Source: Streptomyces sp. BK239
GTDB lineage: Bacteria; Actinomycetota; Actinomycetes; Streptomycetales; Streptomycetaceae
DNA length: 64,000 nucleotides
Assembly (NCBI RefSeq): GCF_004217285.1
Contig: NZ_SHKS01000003.1
Location: forward strand, 1-64,000
Direction: 5' to 3'
The stretch's first letter is position 1. Each line of letters begins with the position of its first letter. Position numbers and translations under genes: made by a program. The notes beneath the pieces were generated by a model. That model was not told where the DNA came from, searched no databases, and saw only the letters and a list, made by a program, of their open reading frames with translations. Shown piece by piece: positions 18,770 through 27,384 of the stretch.

Positions 18770-19634
18770 CGGCCTTCAGCACGAACGACGTCTGCGCCTT
18801 CGCGAAGCCCGGGACCTTCGCCTCGACCAGGTAGGTCCCCGGTCCGGCCACCCCCGGCGGCGGCGTCGCGCACTTGGGCGCACCGGGCTTGCGGTCCCAG
18901 GTCACGGTGTACGTGAGGCCGCTCCCGCCGGCCACGCGGTACAGCCGGCTGCCCGCACCCTTGGGGCAGTCGTCGGAGGACCAGTAGTCGTCCTCCGCCC
19001 CCGCCTGAGTGATCGTCAACACGGCCTTGGAAGGCCCGAGATCGACCTTGCAGTCACTCCCGGAGGAGTTCTTCGCCGTCAGCTGGAACGTGGGCTTCTG
19101 TCCCGGCGAGTAGGTGTTGCGGACACTGCGCAGGCTCAACGTCACCACGCTCGCAGTGCAGTTGGGCAGTGTGGTCCCGGCCGGCAGGGCCGTGGCGGAC
19201 GTCCCCGCGCTGGAGACGCCGTCGCTCACCACACCCCCGGCGCCCACCGCGGCCCCGCCGTCGCCCGCACCGGCGCCGCCGGAACCGGTCCCGGCTCCGC
19301 CACCCGAACCCGACCCGCCCCCGGAACCGCCCACGGCCCCGGACCCGCCCGATCCGCCCGATCCGCCGGAACCGGAGCCCCCGTCGCCCGACTCGTCGCG
19401 GCCGCCGGGGTTTTGACTGATCGCGGGCCCTGATCCGGACGGTCCCGGGGTGATCGAAGGCGCGGGATTCTTCCCGTTGGGACCGTCCGCGCCGTTGCGT
19501 CCGCCACCCCCGCCCGAGGCCACGATCCATGTGACCAGCAGCGCCAACAGGGCGACCACGGACAGCAGTACGACCCTCCGTCGCCAGTAGATGGAGGAGG
19601 GAAGCGGCCCGACCGGATTGCGCAGAGATCCCAC
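18765..19634 (-). CDS. membrane-anchored protein with Gly/Ser-rich linker, function unknown
   Basis: 289 aa. A basic IYWRRR is followed by one hydrophobic segment (about residues 21-40), then a low-complexity Gly/Ser/Asp linker of about 100 residues, then a beta-rich outer domain (about 155-289) with four cysteines that could form two disulfides (NCTAS, DCKVD, DDCPKG, PKCATP). It probably has its C-terminus outside the cell. GTG 19634 is chosen because TACAGT (19642-19647) ends 7 nt upstream, giving a leaderless mRNA; a longer frame reaches 19751. No family recognised. Confidence 0.75.
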   Translation of the reverse strand: MGSLRNPVGPLPSSIYWRRRVVLLSVVALLALLVTWIVASGGGGGRNGADGPNGKNPAPSITPGPSGSGPAISQNPGGRDESGDGGSGSGGSGGSGGSGAVGGSGGGSGSGGGAGTGSGGAGAGDGGAAVGAGGVVSDGVSSAGTSATALPAGTTLPNCTASVVTLSLRSVRNTYSPGQKPTFQLTAKNSSGSDCKVDLGPSKAVLTITQAGAEDDYWSSDDCPKGAGSRLYRVAGGSGLTYTVTWDRKPGAPKCATPPPGVAGPGTYLVEAKVPGFAKAQTSFVLKAD

Positions 19635-19981
19635 GGCGCAAACTGTACGAGAGATCGCGCCGTTCACCGGCCCCACCCGCCGCCCGGAGAACAACTTTTC
19701 CGGATCATCATCCCGGACACGACTGCTGCGCCTCCGACTTGTGCCCTTCACACCGCCACCAGTCGCACGGGGTGACGACGACGGCCTTCACGCTCACCAT
19801 CCGTGACCGCTGCGGAAGGAGCCGCCTCCCTTCGCATTCGCGCCGCTTGCACCTCTGGCCACAGCCGCCTGACGCTCCGGCCGCGACCGGGGGGGGCGGT
19901 CCCACGGAAGATCCCCGTGGCCCGCCCCACAGAGTGGCGGTACGCGCGCTTCCCTCCCCTCATGGCAGGATCGGTAGGGCC

Positions 19982-20938
19982 ATGACTGCGCCCACCAAGC
20001 CCCCGTACAGCAGCCCCGCCGAAGCCGACGCCGCCCCCGGTCCCCTGCTCGACGAGCAGGTCACCGGCGCCCACCTCCACTCCCCCGTCATCGACTGGTT
20101 CGACGACAACGCCCGCGACCTGCCCTGGCGGCGGCCCGAAGCCGGCGCGTGGGGCGTGATGGTCAGCGAGTTCATGCTCCAGCAGACTCCGGTCAACCGG
20201 GTCCTGCCCGTCTACGAGCAGTGGCTCGCCCGCTGGCCGCGCCCCGCCGACCTGGCCGCGGAGGCGCCCGGCGAGGCCGTACGCGCGTGGGGCAGGCTCG
20301 GCTATCCGCGCCGCGCCCTGCGGCTGCACGGCGCGGCGGTGGCCATAACGGAACGGCACGGCGGCGACGTGCCGTCGGACCACGCTCAACTCCTGGCGCT
20401 GCCCGGCATCGGCGAGTACACGGCCGCCGCGGTCGCCTCGTTCGCGTACGGGCAGCGGCACGCCGTGCTGGACACCAACGTCCGGCGGGTCTTCGCACGC
20501 GCGGTCACCGGCGTCCAGTACCCGCCGAACGCGACCACGGCCGCCGAGCGCAAACTCGCCCGGGCGCTGCTGCCCGAGGAACAGGAGACCGCCGCGCGCT
20601 GGGCGGCCGCCTCCATGGAACTCGGGGCGCTCGTCTGCACGGCCAAGAACGAGACGTGCGGCCGCTGCCCGATCGCCGCACAGTGCGCCTGGCGGCTCGC
20701 GGGCAAGCCGGAGCACACCGGCCCGCCGCGCCGGGGACAGACGTACGCCGGCACCGACCGGCAGGTGCGCGGGAAGCTGCTCGCCGTCCTGAGGGACGCT
20801 CACGCGCCCGTGCCCCAAGCCGTTCTGGACCGCGTGTGGCACGAGCCGGTGCAACGCGCGCGTGCGCTGGACGGCCTCGTCGCGGACGGTCTCGTGGAAC
20901 CGCTGCCGGGCGGCCAGTACCGCCTGCCGCTGACGTGA
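19982..20938 (+). CDS. mutY: A/G-specific adenine DNA glycosylase
   Basis: 318 aa. Removes adenine mispaired with 8-oxoguanine. The helix-hairpin-helix LPGIGEYTAAAV with the catalytic Asp in VLDTNVRR follows the MLQQT segment, and the iron-sulfur ligands CTAKNETCGRCPIAAQC have the C-X6-C-X2-C-X5-C spacing. It lacks the full MutT-like C-terminal domain of E. coli MutY; only a short winged-helix-like tail remains, as in other actinobacteria. Lies in a DNA-repair neighbourhood with radA and disA. Confidence 0.93.
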   Translation: MTAPTKPPYSSPAEADAAPGPLLDEQVTGAHLHSPVIDWFDDNARDLPWRRPEAGAWGVMVSEFMLQQTPVNRVLPVYEQWLARWPRPADLAAEAPGEAVRAWGRLGYPRRALRLHGAAVAITERHGGDVPSDHAQLLALPGIGEYTAAAVASFAYGQRHAVLDTNVRRVFARAVTGVQYPPNATTAAERKLARALLPEEQETAARWAAASMELGALVCTAKNETCGRCPIAAQCAWRLAGKPEHTGPPRRGQTYAGTDRQVRGKLLAVLRDAHAPVPQAVLDRVWHEPVQRARALDGLVADGLVEPLPGGQYRLPLT

Positions 20939-21250
20939 CGCACAGCCAGTTCACGGCCGTCGCACAGGCTCAGTGCTTGTGCACGGCTCCGTAACGGGCT
21001 TCCGTCACACTCGCTCACGACCCAAAGCACCCCATAGGCACACCGATCGGTCGGTCCCCTTACCCCGAACTCATTTCCGTTACACAACCGACGGACAGCC
21101 GAGCGCTGGCCGCAGGCTGCCTCGGACAGTGCCGTGACAACACCTCCGTAGCTTCTCTTCCGTGGCCGCAGCGACACGAGGGCCACAGACCACGAGCAGG
21201 ACACCGGCGGACCACGGTCGGCCGGAACGGGGACACGGAGGGTGTTGAAC
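20939..21250 (+). promoter_or_regulatory. sigE promoter and leader region
   Basis: About 310 nt without a gene. A TAGCTT -10-like box lies at 21149-21154, placing transcription start near 21161 and a leader of about 90 nt before sigE. In S. coelicolor the sigE promoter is switched on by the response regulator CseB; I cannot locate its site with confidence. GGAGG at 21238-21242 sets the sigE start. Confidence 0.45.
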
Positions 21251-21793
21251 ATGGCGCAGGGAGAGGTGCTCGAGTTCGAGGAGTACGTCCGCACTCGGCA
21301 GGACGCGCTGCTGCGCAGCGCCCGCCGGCTGGTCCCGGACCCGGTCGACGCCCAGGACCTGCTCCAGACGGCGCTGGCCCGGACGTACGGCCGCTGGGAG
21401 GGCATAGCGGACAAGCGGCTGGCCGACGCCTACCTGCGCCGCGTCATGATCAACACCCGCACCGAGTGGTGGCGGGCCCGCAAGCTGGAGGAGGTGCCCA
21501 CCGAGCAGCTCCCGGACGCCTGCGTGGACGACTCCACCGAGCAGCACGCGGACCGCGCCCTGCTGATGGACGCGATGAAGGTGCTCGCTCCCAAGCAGCG
21601 CAGCGTCGTCGTGCTGCGACACTGGGAGCAGATGTCCACGGACGAGACCGCCGCCGCCCTCGGCATGTCGGCGGGAACGGTCAAGAGCACGCTGCACCGG
21701 GCGCTCGCCCGGCTCCGTGAGGAGCTGGAATCCCGCGATCTGGACGCACGCGCGCTGGAGCGTGAGGAGCGGGAGCGTTGCGCGGCGGCCTGA
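21251..21793 (+). CDS. sigE: ECF sigma factor SigE
   Basis: 180 aa RNA polymerase sigma factor for the cell-envelope stress response. Region 2 lies at about residues 8-75 (EEYVRTRQDALLRSARRLV) and region 4 at about 110-165 (TAAALGMSAGTVKSTLHRAL). GGAGG 8 nt upstream supports ATG 21251. It heads the sigE-cseA-cseB-cseC operon and overlaps cseA by 16 nt. In Streptomyces it is controlled by CseBC at transcription rather than by an anti-sigma factor. Confidence 0.97.
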   Translation: MAQGEVLEFEEYVRTRQDALLRSARRLVPDPVDAQDLLQTALARTYGRWEGIADKRLADAYLRRVMINTRTEWWRARKLEEVPTEQLPDACVDDSTEQHADRALLMDAMKVLAPKQRSVVVLRHWEQMSTDETAAALGMSAGTVKSTLHRALARLREELESRDLDARALEREERERCAAA

Positions 21794-22446
21794 CCGAGGC
21801 CGGGCCCCCACGGGTCCGGGGGATCTTCCAGGCGGCGATCACGGCGATGACCGTGCTCGTCGCCCTCGGGCTTTTGGCCTCCGCCTGCGCCACCGGGGGG
21901 ACCGGCGCGCGCGACGAGGGGCCGGCCCGGGGCGACGCCTCCCTGGGCGCCGCCTCGTCGGGCGCCACCCCCGCCGCGGCCCCGACCAGCACCTTCGGCC
22001 GTGTGGACGCGGTCCGTCTGGTCAAGGACGATCCGGCGGTGTCGGCCGAGGTCAAGCGCGGGCTGAAGCCCTGCGTCGGCGACGAGTACCCGGTCGACGT
22101 GTCGTACGGCGACCTCACCGGCGGCTCGGAGGACGACATCGTGGTGAACGTGCTGACGTGCAGTGACATCGTCGGCGTCGGTTCGTACGTGTACCGGCGG
22201 GCGGGCGACGGGTACACCAACGTGTTCAAGGCGGAGGAGCCGCCGGTCTACGCGGAGGTGGACCGGGGCGGCCTCGTCGTGAGCAGGCAGGTGTACGAGA
22301 AGGGCGACCCGGTCTCCAGTCCTTCGGGCGAGAATGTGGTCACCTACCGCTGGGTCTCGGGCCGGTTCGTCAAGGAGTACAGCTGGCACAACGACTACAG
22401 CGTCGTGGGCGACGACCCGACGCCGCCGCCGTCGGCCGGTGGCTGA
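21778..22446 (+). CDS. cseA: lipoprotein CseA, negative modulator of sigE expression
   Basis: 222 aa. TTG start at 21778 with GAGGAG at 21764-21769. Residues about 15-32 are a signal peptide ending in the lipobox LASAC, so Cys32 would be lipidated and the protein held on the outer face of the membrane. In S. coelicolor loss of CseA raises sigE promoter activity, probably through the sensor kinase CseC. The mature domain has no recognisable catalytic motif. The start overlaps sigE. Confidence 0.93.
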   Translation: MRGGLTEAGPPRVRGIFQAAITAMTVLVALGLLASACATGGTGARDEGPARGDASLGAASSGATPAAAPTSTFGRVDAVRLVKDDPAVSAEVKRGLKPCVGDEYPVDVSYGDLTGGSEDDIVVNVLTCSDIVGVGSYVYRRAGDGYTNVFKAEEPPVYAEVDRGGLVVSRQVYEKGDPVSSPSGENVVTYRWVSGRFVKEYSWHNDYSVVGDDPTPPPSAGG

Positions 22447-22471
22447 CCGGGCCGTCGCCCGGGGGAACGCC

Positions 22472-22553
22472 GTCGGGGAAAGTGGTCGGGCGAAGTCGTC
22501 CGGCGAGGCCGTCGGGCAAGGTCGTCGGAGAAAATCGGCCGTCGGGTGAACCG
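22472..22553 (+). repeat. 13-nt tandem repeat between cseA and cseB
   Basis: Five contiguous units beginning GTCGG or GTCCG run from 22472 to 22536 (starts 22472, 22485, 22498, 22511, 22524), and a sixth degenerate unit follows after 4 nt at 22541-22553. The unit is close to GTCGGGCRAGGTC. It sits in a gap of about 345 nt inside the sigE operon, between cseA (end 22446) and cseB (start 22793), that holds no convincing gene. A unit of 13 keeps no reading frame, so the repeat is not protein-driven. Confidence 0.75.
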
Positions 22554-22792
22554 TTCGGGCCCTCCGGGCCGATGAACCAGTGAACGACCTGAGCGCTCCG
22601 GGCGTCCCCTCTAGGGGCACCCGGACAGCGAAGCGACAGATACGCCCGCGATCCGACCGCCCGAGCCACGACCGAGCAGCCACGACAGACCAGACACCAC
22701 CGAACCGAACACGACCTACCGAGACGCAAGCGACCGGCCCACCACGAGCCGGCTCACGAGCGGCCATACGCACGAGGACTGAGAGCACCGGG

Positions 22793-23494
22793 ATGGCAGA
22801 CCAGACCCACGTCCTGTTCGTCGAGGACGACGACGTCATCCGCGAGGCCACCCAGCTCGCCCTGGAGCGGGACGGCTTCGTGGTCACCGCGATGCCCGAC
22901 GGCCTGTCCGGACTGGAGGCGTTCCGGACCGACCGCCCCGACATCGCGCTGCTGGACGTGATGGTGCCCGGCCTGGACGGCGTGAGCCTGTGCAGGCGCA
23001 TCCGCGACGAGTCCACCGTGCCGGTGATCATGCTCTCCGCGCGCGCCGACTCCATCGACGTCGTCCTCGGCCTGGAGGCCGGCGCGGACGACTACGTGAC
23101 CAAGCCGTTCGACGGCGCCGTCCTGGTCGCCCGTATCAGAGCGGTGCTGCGCCGGTTCGGTCACGCGGGCGGCGGCGACCGGTCCGACCAGGACACGTCG
23201 GCGGTCGGGGGCGTGCTGACCTTCGGCGAGCTGGAGGTCGACACCGAGGGCATGGAGGTTCGGCGGGCGGGCCGGCCGGTGGCGCTCACGCCGACCGAGA
23301 TGCGCCTGCTGCTGGAGTTCTCCTCCGCCCCGGGCACGGTGCTGTCCCGGGACAGACTGCTGGAGCGGGTGTGGGACTACGGCTGGGGCGGTGACACGCG
23401 GGTGGTCGACGTCCATGTGCAGCGGCTGCGGACCAAGATCGGTCAGGACCGCATCGAGACGGTCCGCGGCTTCGGTTACAAGCTGAAGGCCTGA
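22793..23494 (+). CDS. cseB: response regulator CseB
   Basis: 233 aa OmpR/PhoB-type regulator. Receiver domain at 1-120 with phospho-acceptor Asp55 in LLDVMVPG and Lys in VTKPF; winged-helix DNA-binding domain at about 140-233 (RDRLLERVWDYGW, VDVHVQRLRTKI). Phosphorylated by CseC, it turns on the sigE promoter. ATG 22793 is 20 nt before the conserved start of the receiver fold. Only 19 nt separates it from cseC. Confidence 0.96.
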   Translation: MADQTHVLFVEDDDVIREATQLALERDGFVVTAMPDGLSGLEAFRTDRPDIALLDVMVPGLDGVSLCRRIRDESTVPVIMLSARADSIDVVLGLEAGADDYVTKPFDGAVLVARIRAVLRRFGHAGGGDRSDQDTSAVGGVLTFGELEVDTEGMEVRRAGRPVALTPTEMRLLLEFSSAPGTVLSRDRLLERVWDYGWGGDTRVVDVHVQRLRTKIGQDRIETVRGFGYKLKA

Positions 23495-23513
23495 GCGGGC
23501 GGAGTATCGGGGG

Positions 23514-24851
23514 ATGTTGCGACACCTGGTTCCGGTCCGCGTGGAGCGCGCGGGCATCCGCACCGGCCTGCGGTGGAAGCTGAGCGCGGCCATCGCGCTG
23601 GTCGGCGCGCTGGTGGCGGTCGCGCTCAGTCTCGTCGTGCACAACGCGGCCCGCGTGTCCATGCTGGACAACGCGCGCGATCTCGCGGACGAGCGCATCA
23701 AGATCGCCCAGCGCAACTACCAGTTGTCCAGGCATCCGAACTTCCCCAACATCAAGATCGACGACCCGCGGCTGCCGGCGGAGCTGAGGGAGATGGTCGA
23801 GGAGGGCCGCAGGGCGACGTTCGTGTCGGACCGCGGGGGTGGCGCGCCGGACATCTGGGCGGCGGTGCCGGTCAACAACGGCGATCATGTGCTCTCCCTG
23901 CACACCGGGTTCACCGACCGCAGCACGGACATTCTCAAGGATCTCGACCAGGCCCTGGTGATCGGCTCCATCGCGGTCGTCTTCGGCGGCAGCGCGCTCG
24001 GCGTGCTCATCGGCGGACAGCTCTCCCGGCGGCTGCGCAACGCGGCGGCCGCGGCGAACGAGGTCGCCAAGGGAGAGGCGGACGTCCGTGTGCGGGACGC
24101 CATCGGCGGTGTGGTCCGGGACGAGACGGACGATCTGGCCAGTGCGGTGGACGCCATGGCGGACGCGCTGCAGCAGCGGCTGGAGGCGGAGCGCAGGGTC
24201 ACCGCCGACATCGCGCACGAGCTGCGCACCCCGGTGACGGGGCTGCTGACCGCCGCCGAACTGCTGCCGCCCGGCCGGCCCACCGAACTGGTCCTGGACC
24301 GGGCGAAGGCGATGCGCACGCTCGTCGAGGACGTGCTGGAGGTGGCCCGCCTGGACGGGGCGTCGGAGCGGGCCGAGCTGCAGGACATCCTGCTGGGCGA
24401 GTTCGTCGCCCGCCGGGTCGCGGCCAAGGATCCCGAGGTCGAGGTGCGCGTGATCCACGAGTCGATGGTGACCACGGATCCGCGGCGGCTGGAGCGGGTG
24501 CTGTTCAACCTGCTCACCAACGCGGCCCGGCACGGCAAGGCGCCGATCCAGGTGTCCGTGGAGGGGAGGGTGATCCGGGTGCGCGACCACGGTCCCGGCT
24601 TCCCGGAGAGCCTGCTCGCCGAGGGCCCGAGCCGCTTCCGCACCGGCAGCAGCGACCGCGCCGGCCGTGGCCACGGGCTGGGTCTTACCATCGCCGCCGG
24701 TCAGGCCCGGGTCATGGGCGCCCGGCTGACCTTCCGCAATGTGCAGCCGGTGGGCGCACCCGAGCACATACCCGCCGAGGGTGCGGTCGCCGTGCTGTGG
24801 CTGCCCGAACACGCGCCGACGAACACCGGCAGCTATCCGATGCTGCCCTGA
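23514..24851 (+). CDS. cseC: sensor histidine kinase CseC
   Basis: 445 aa membrane kinase that responds to cell-wall damage. Two membrane spans (about 23-45 and 142-165) flank an outer sensor domain. A HAMP linker leads to the H-box AHELRTPVTG with His235, then N-box LFNLLTNAARHG, G1 DHGPGFPE and G2 GHGLGL. It transfers phosphate to CseB. Ends the sigE operon; a GC-rich hairpin follows. Confidence 0.96.
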   Translation: MLRHLVPVRVERAGIRTGLRWKLSAAIALVGALVAVALSLVVHNAARVSMLDNARDLADERIKIAQRNYQLSRHPNFPNIKIDDPRLPAELREMVEEGRRATFVSDRGGGAPDIWAAVPVNNGDHVLSLHTGFTDRSTDILKDLDQALVIGSIAVVFGGSALGVLIGGQLSRRLRNAAAAANEVAKGEADVRVRDAIGGVVRDETDDLASAVDAMADALQQRLEAERRVTADIAHELRTPVTGLLTAAELLPPGRPTELVLDRAKAMRTLVEDVLEVARLDGASERAELQDILLGEFVARRVAAKDPEVEVRVIHESMVTTDPRRLERVLFNLLTNAARHGKAPIQVSVEGRVIRVRDHGPGFPESLLAEGPSRFRTGSSDRAGRGHGLGLTIAAGQARVMGARLTFRNVQPVGAPEHIPAEGAVAVLWLPEHAPTNTGSYPMLP

Positions 24852-24887
24852 GCGGAAGGCGCCGGCGCTCGGGCCGCGTCACGGACA

Positions 24888-24926
24888 GAGGCGGGCGGCG
24901 CCGCGCTGTGCACGCGACGCCGCCTC
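24888..24926. terminator. hairpin between cseC and the MFS gene
   Basis: GAGGCGG with one bulged G and then CGGCG can pair with CGCCGCCTC (24918-24926). It lies between two convergent genes (cseC and the MFS exporter) and lacks a T-tract, as is common in Streptomyces. Confidence 0.5.
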
Positions 24927-24940
24927 GCTTTCGGCTCGGG

Positions 24941-26566
24941 TCAGACGGACTCCACGACCACCGGGGCCTTGGCGGGGGCCGTCCCGTCCGTGGCGCCGTC
25001 CGGGCCGTCCGGCTTGGGCAGCGCGCCCCGCAGCGGGACCTCCTTGACGAACACCGCGGCGACCAGGGCGATCACGGCCACCACGGCTCCGAGGAGGAAC
25101 GCCGCGTGCGTGCCGTCGGAGACCGCGTACTGGTACGCCTCCCGCGCCGCCACGGGCAGCTTGGCGAGGCTGGCGGCGTCCAGCTGGGCGGACTGCTCGG
25201 TGACCTTCGAGCCGAGGGCGCCGGCCCGTTCGGTCATGACGTCCTGGACCCGGCTGTTGAACAGGGCGCCCATGATCGCGACGCCGAAGGAGGAGCCGAG
25301 GGTGCGGAAGAGGGTGGTGGAGGAGGACGCGACGCCCATGTCCTTCATCTCCACGCTGTTCTGCGCGACCAGCATGGTGATCTGCATCAGGCAGCCCATG
25401 CCGAGGCCGGTGACGGCCATGAACACTCCGGACATGAACCGCGAGGTCCCGGTGTCCATCGTGGACAGCAGATACAGACCGGCGACCAGCAGGACGCTGC
25501 CGGCGACCGGGAAGATCTTGTAGCGGCCGCTGCTGGTGGTGATCCGGCCCGCGATCATCGAGGTGACGAGCATCGCGCCGAGCATCGGCAGGAGCAGCAG
25601 TCCGGAGTTGGTGGCGGACGCGCCCTGCACGGACTGCTGGTACAGCGGCAGGAAGAGCGTCGCGCCGAACATCACGAAGCCGGCGATGAAGCCGATGATC
25701 GACATCAGGGTGAAGTTGCGGCTGCGGAAGATGTGCAGCGGCACGATCGGCTCGGCGGCCTTGGTCTGCCAGAACACGAACCCGACGAGTGCGGCGACGC
25801 CGATGGCGGTCAGCTCCATGATCCGGGCGGAGCTCCAGGCGTACTCCGTGCCGCCCCAGGTGGTGACGAGGACGATGGCGGTGATGCCGACGGTCAGCAG
25901 CGCGGCGCCCAGGTAGTCGACGCGCGCGTCGGACCGCTTCTTCGGCAGGTGCAGGATGACGCTGATCAGGACGAGGGACACGACGCCGAGCGGCAGGTTG
26001 ATGTAGAAGGCCCAGCGCCAGCCCCAGTGGTCGGTGATGGAGCCGCCGACGAGGGGTCCGCCGATCATCGCGATCGCCATGACGCCGGCCATCATGCCCT
26101 GGTAGCGGCCGCGCTCCCGCGGCGGGACCAGGTCGCCGATGATCGCCATGACGCCGACCATCAGACCGCCGGCGCCCAGGCCCTGCACCGCGCGGAAGGC
26201 GATGAGCTGGCCCATGTCCTGAGCCATGCCGCTGAGCGCGGACCCGGCCAGGAAGATCACGATCGACGTCATGAAGGCGCCCTTGCGCCCGTACATGTCG
26301 CCGAGCTTGCCCCAGATCGGGGTGGAGGCGGCGGTCGCGAGGGTGTATGCCGTCACCACCCAGGACAGGTGCTCCAGGCCACCGAGTTCGCCCACGATCG
26401 TCGGCATCGCGGTGCCGATGATCATGTTGTCGAGCATGGCGAGCATCATCGTGATCATGAGCGCGAGGATCACGGCCCGCACGCTCTTCGCCTGTTTCTC
26501 CTGTGCACCGGCATCCGGTGTGTCCGGTGTGCCGGTCTCCCGCTCGACGCTCTTGCTGTCCGCCAT
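24941..26566 (-). CDS. MFS multidrug exporter, DHA2 (14-span) family
   Basis: 541 aa proton-coupled drug exporter. About 14 hydrophobic spans; the loop motif GKLGDMYGRK (motif A) after span 2 and AVQGLGAGGLM are typical of the EmrB/QacA group. ATG 26566 follows GGGGGAG by about 9 nt; an upstream ATG at 26593 lacks one and would fall in operator DNA. Divergent from a TetR gene with three operator copies between them, so induction by an exported compound is likely. The drug is unknown. Confidence 0.93.
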   Translation of the reverse strand: MADSKSVERETGTPDTPDAGAQEKQAKSVRAVILALMITMMLAMLDNMIIGTAMPTIVGELGGLEHLSWVVTAYTLATAASTPIWGKLGDMYGRKGAFMTSIVIFLAGSALSGMAQDMGQLIAFRAVQGLGAGGLMVGVMAIIGDLVPPRERGRYQGMMAGVMAIAMIGGPLVGGSITDHWGWRWAFYINLPLGVVSLVLISVILHLPKKRSDARVDYLGAALLTVGITAIVLVTTWGGTEYAWSSARIMELTAIGVAALVGFVFWQTKAAEPIVPLHIFRSRNFTLMSIIGFIAGFVMFGATLFLPLYQQSVQGASATNSGLLLLPMLGAMLVTSMIAGRITTSSGRYKIFPVAGSVLLVAGLYLLSTMDTGTSRFMSGVFMAVTGLGMGCLMQITMLVAQNSVEMKDMGVASSSTTLFRTLGSSFGVAIMGALFNSRVQDVMTERAGALGSKVTEQSAQLDAASLAKLPVAAREAYQYAVSDGTHAAFLLGAVVAVIALVAAVFVKEVPLRGALPKPDGPDGATDGTAPAKAPVVVESV

Positions 26567-26597
26567 CGCTTCCACTCCCCCACGGCGACCCACTTAC

Positions 26598-26625
26598 TTG
26601 CCGCCCGGCTAGTTCTCACTACACT
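26598..26625 (+). promoter_or_regulatory. candidate promoter for the TetR gene
   Basis: TTGCCG (26598-26603) and TACACT (26620-26625) are 16 nt apart. The -35 lies inside operator copy 1, so repressor binding would block it. Confidence 0.5.
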
Positions 26626-26629
26626 GGTG

Positions 26630-26659
26630 AAAGTAGACGTGGAACTAGCCGGGCGTCAA
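26630..26659 (-). promoter_or_regulatory. candidate promoter for the MFS gene
   Basis: On the minus strand TTGACG (26654-26659) and TACTTT (26630-26635) are 18 nt apart. The -35 lies inside operator copy 2. Confidence 0.5.
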
Positions 26660-26738
26660 GTAAGTTCTAGCCGGTCGGCAAGTAAGTGTTTCTTACCTCC
26701 GGCGGCCGGATTTCCGTGGGACCGTGAGGACTACGAGG

Positions 26739-27359
26739 ATGGACGCCACTATGGACGGCACCAAGCAGCAGCGCCGCGGCAACACCCGCCAGCGCATCCA
26801 GGACGTGGCGCTCGAACTCTTCGCCGAGCAGGGCTACGAGAAGACCTCGCTCCGCGAGATCGCCGAGCGCCTGGACGTCACCAAGGCGGCCCTGTACTAC
26901 CACTTCAAGACCAAGGAAGAGATCATCGTCAGCATCTTCACGGATCTGACGAAGCCGATCGAGGACCTGATCGACTGGGGCCGGGAGCAGCCGCACACCC
27001 TGGAGACCAAGCAGGAGCTGGTGCGCCGCTACAGCAAGGCCCTCGCCGAGGCGGCCCCGCTCTTCCGCTTCATGCAGGAGAACCAGGCGACGGTGCGGGA
27101 GTTGCAGATCGGCGACTCCTTCAAGGACCGCCTGAAGAGCCTGCGTGACATCATCCTCGATCCGGACGCCCCCCTCACCGACCAGGTCCGCTGCGTCAGC
27201 GCCATCTTCACGCTGCACGCCGGCATGTTCTTCCTCCACGACCTCGAAGGCGACCCCGAGGACAAGCGGGAAGCCGTCCTTGAGGTCGCCGTCGATCTGG
27301 TCACCCAGGCCCATCAGGGCGCCCGGCCGTCCTCTGCGCCCTCCCCCTCGGAGGACTAG
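26739..27359 (+). CDS. TetR family repressor of the divergent exporter
   Basis: 206 aa. The helix-turn-helix domain covers about residues 14-60 (RIQDVALELFAEQGYEK, then DVTKAALYYHFKTKEE). The C-terminal helical domain presumably binds an inducer. ATG 26739 is chosen with GAGG at 26725-26728; ATG 26751 is possible. It is the obvious owner of the three operator copies just upstream, and so should repress itself and the MFS gene. Confidence 0.92.
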   Translation: MDATMDGTKQQRRGNTRQRIQDVALELFAEQGYEKTSLREIAERLDVTKAALYYHFKTKEEIIVSIFTDLTKPIEDLIDWGREQPHTLETKQELVRRYSKALAEAAPLFRFMQENQATVRELQIGDSFKDRLKSLRDIILDPDAPLTDQVRCVSAIFTLHAGMFFLHDLEGDPEDKREAVLEVAVDLVTQAHQGARPSSAPSPSED

Positions 27360-27384
27360 GAGAGCCGGCCGGCCCTGGCCTTCG

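Larger units (their letters stand above)
26592..26687. promoter_or_regulatory. three 24-bp operator copies between the MFS and TetR genes
   Basis: Copy 1 is at 26592-26615. Copy 2, its inverse, is at 26642-26665 and differs at one base. Copy 3 is at 26664-26687, in the orientation of copy 2 with four changes. Each contains an imperfect dyad of the form ACTNGCCG-NN-CGGCNAGT. The arrangement is typical of TetR autorepression combined with repression of the exporter, here with an extra site. Confidence 0.85.

Noticed and set aside
23573..27148. A very long plus-strand open frame of about 1190 codons across cseC, the MFS gene and the TetR gene
   Set aside because: It is a high-GC shadow frame; real genes with clear motifs occupy the other frames, and its composition is Arg/Gly/His-rich without domains.
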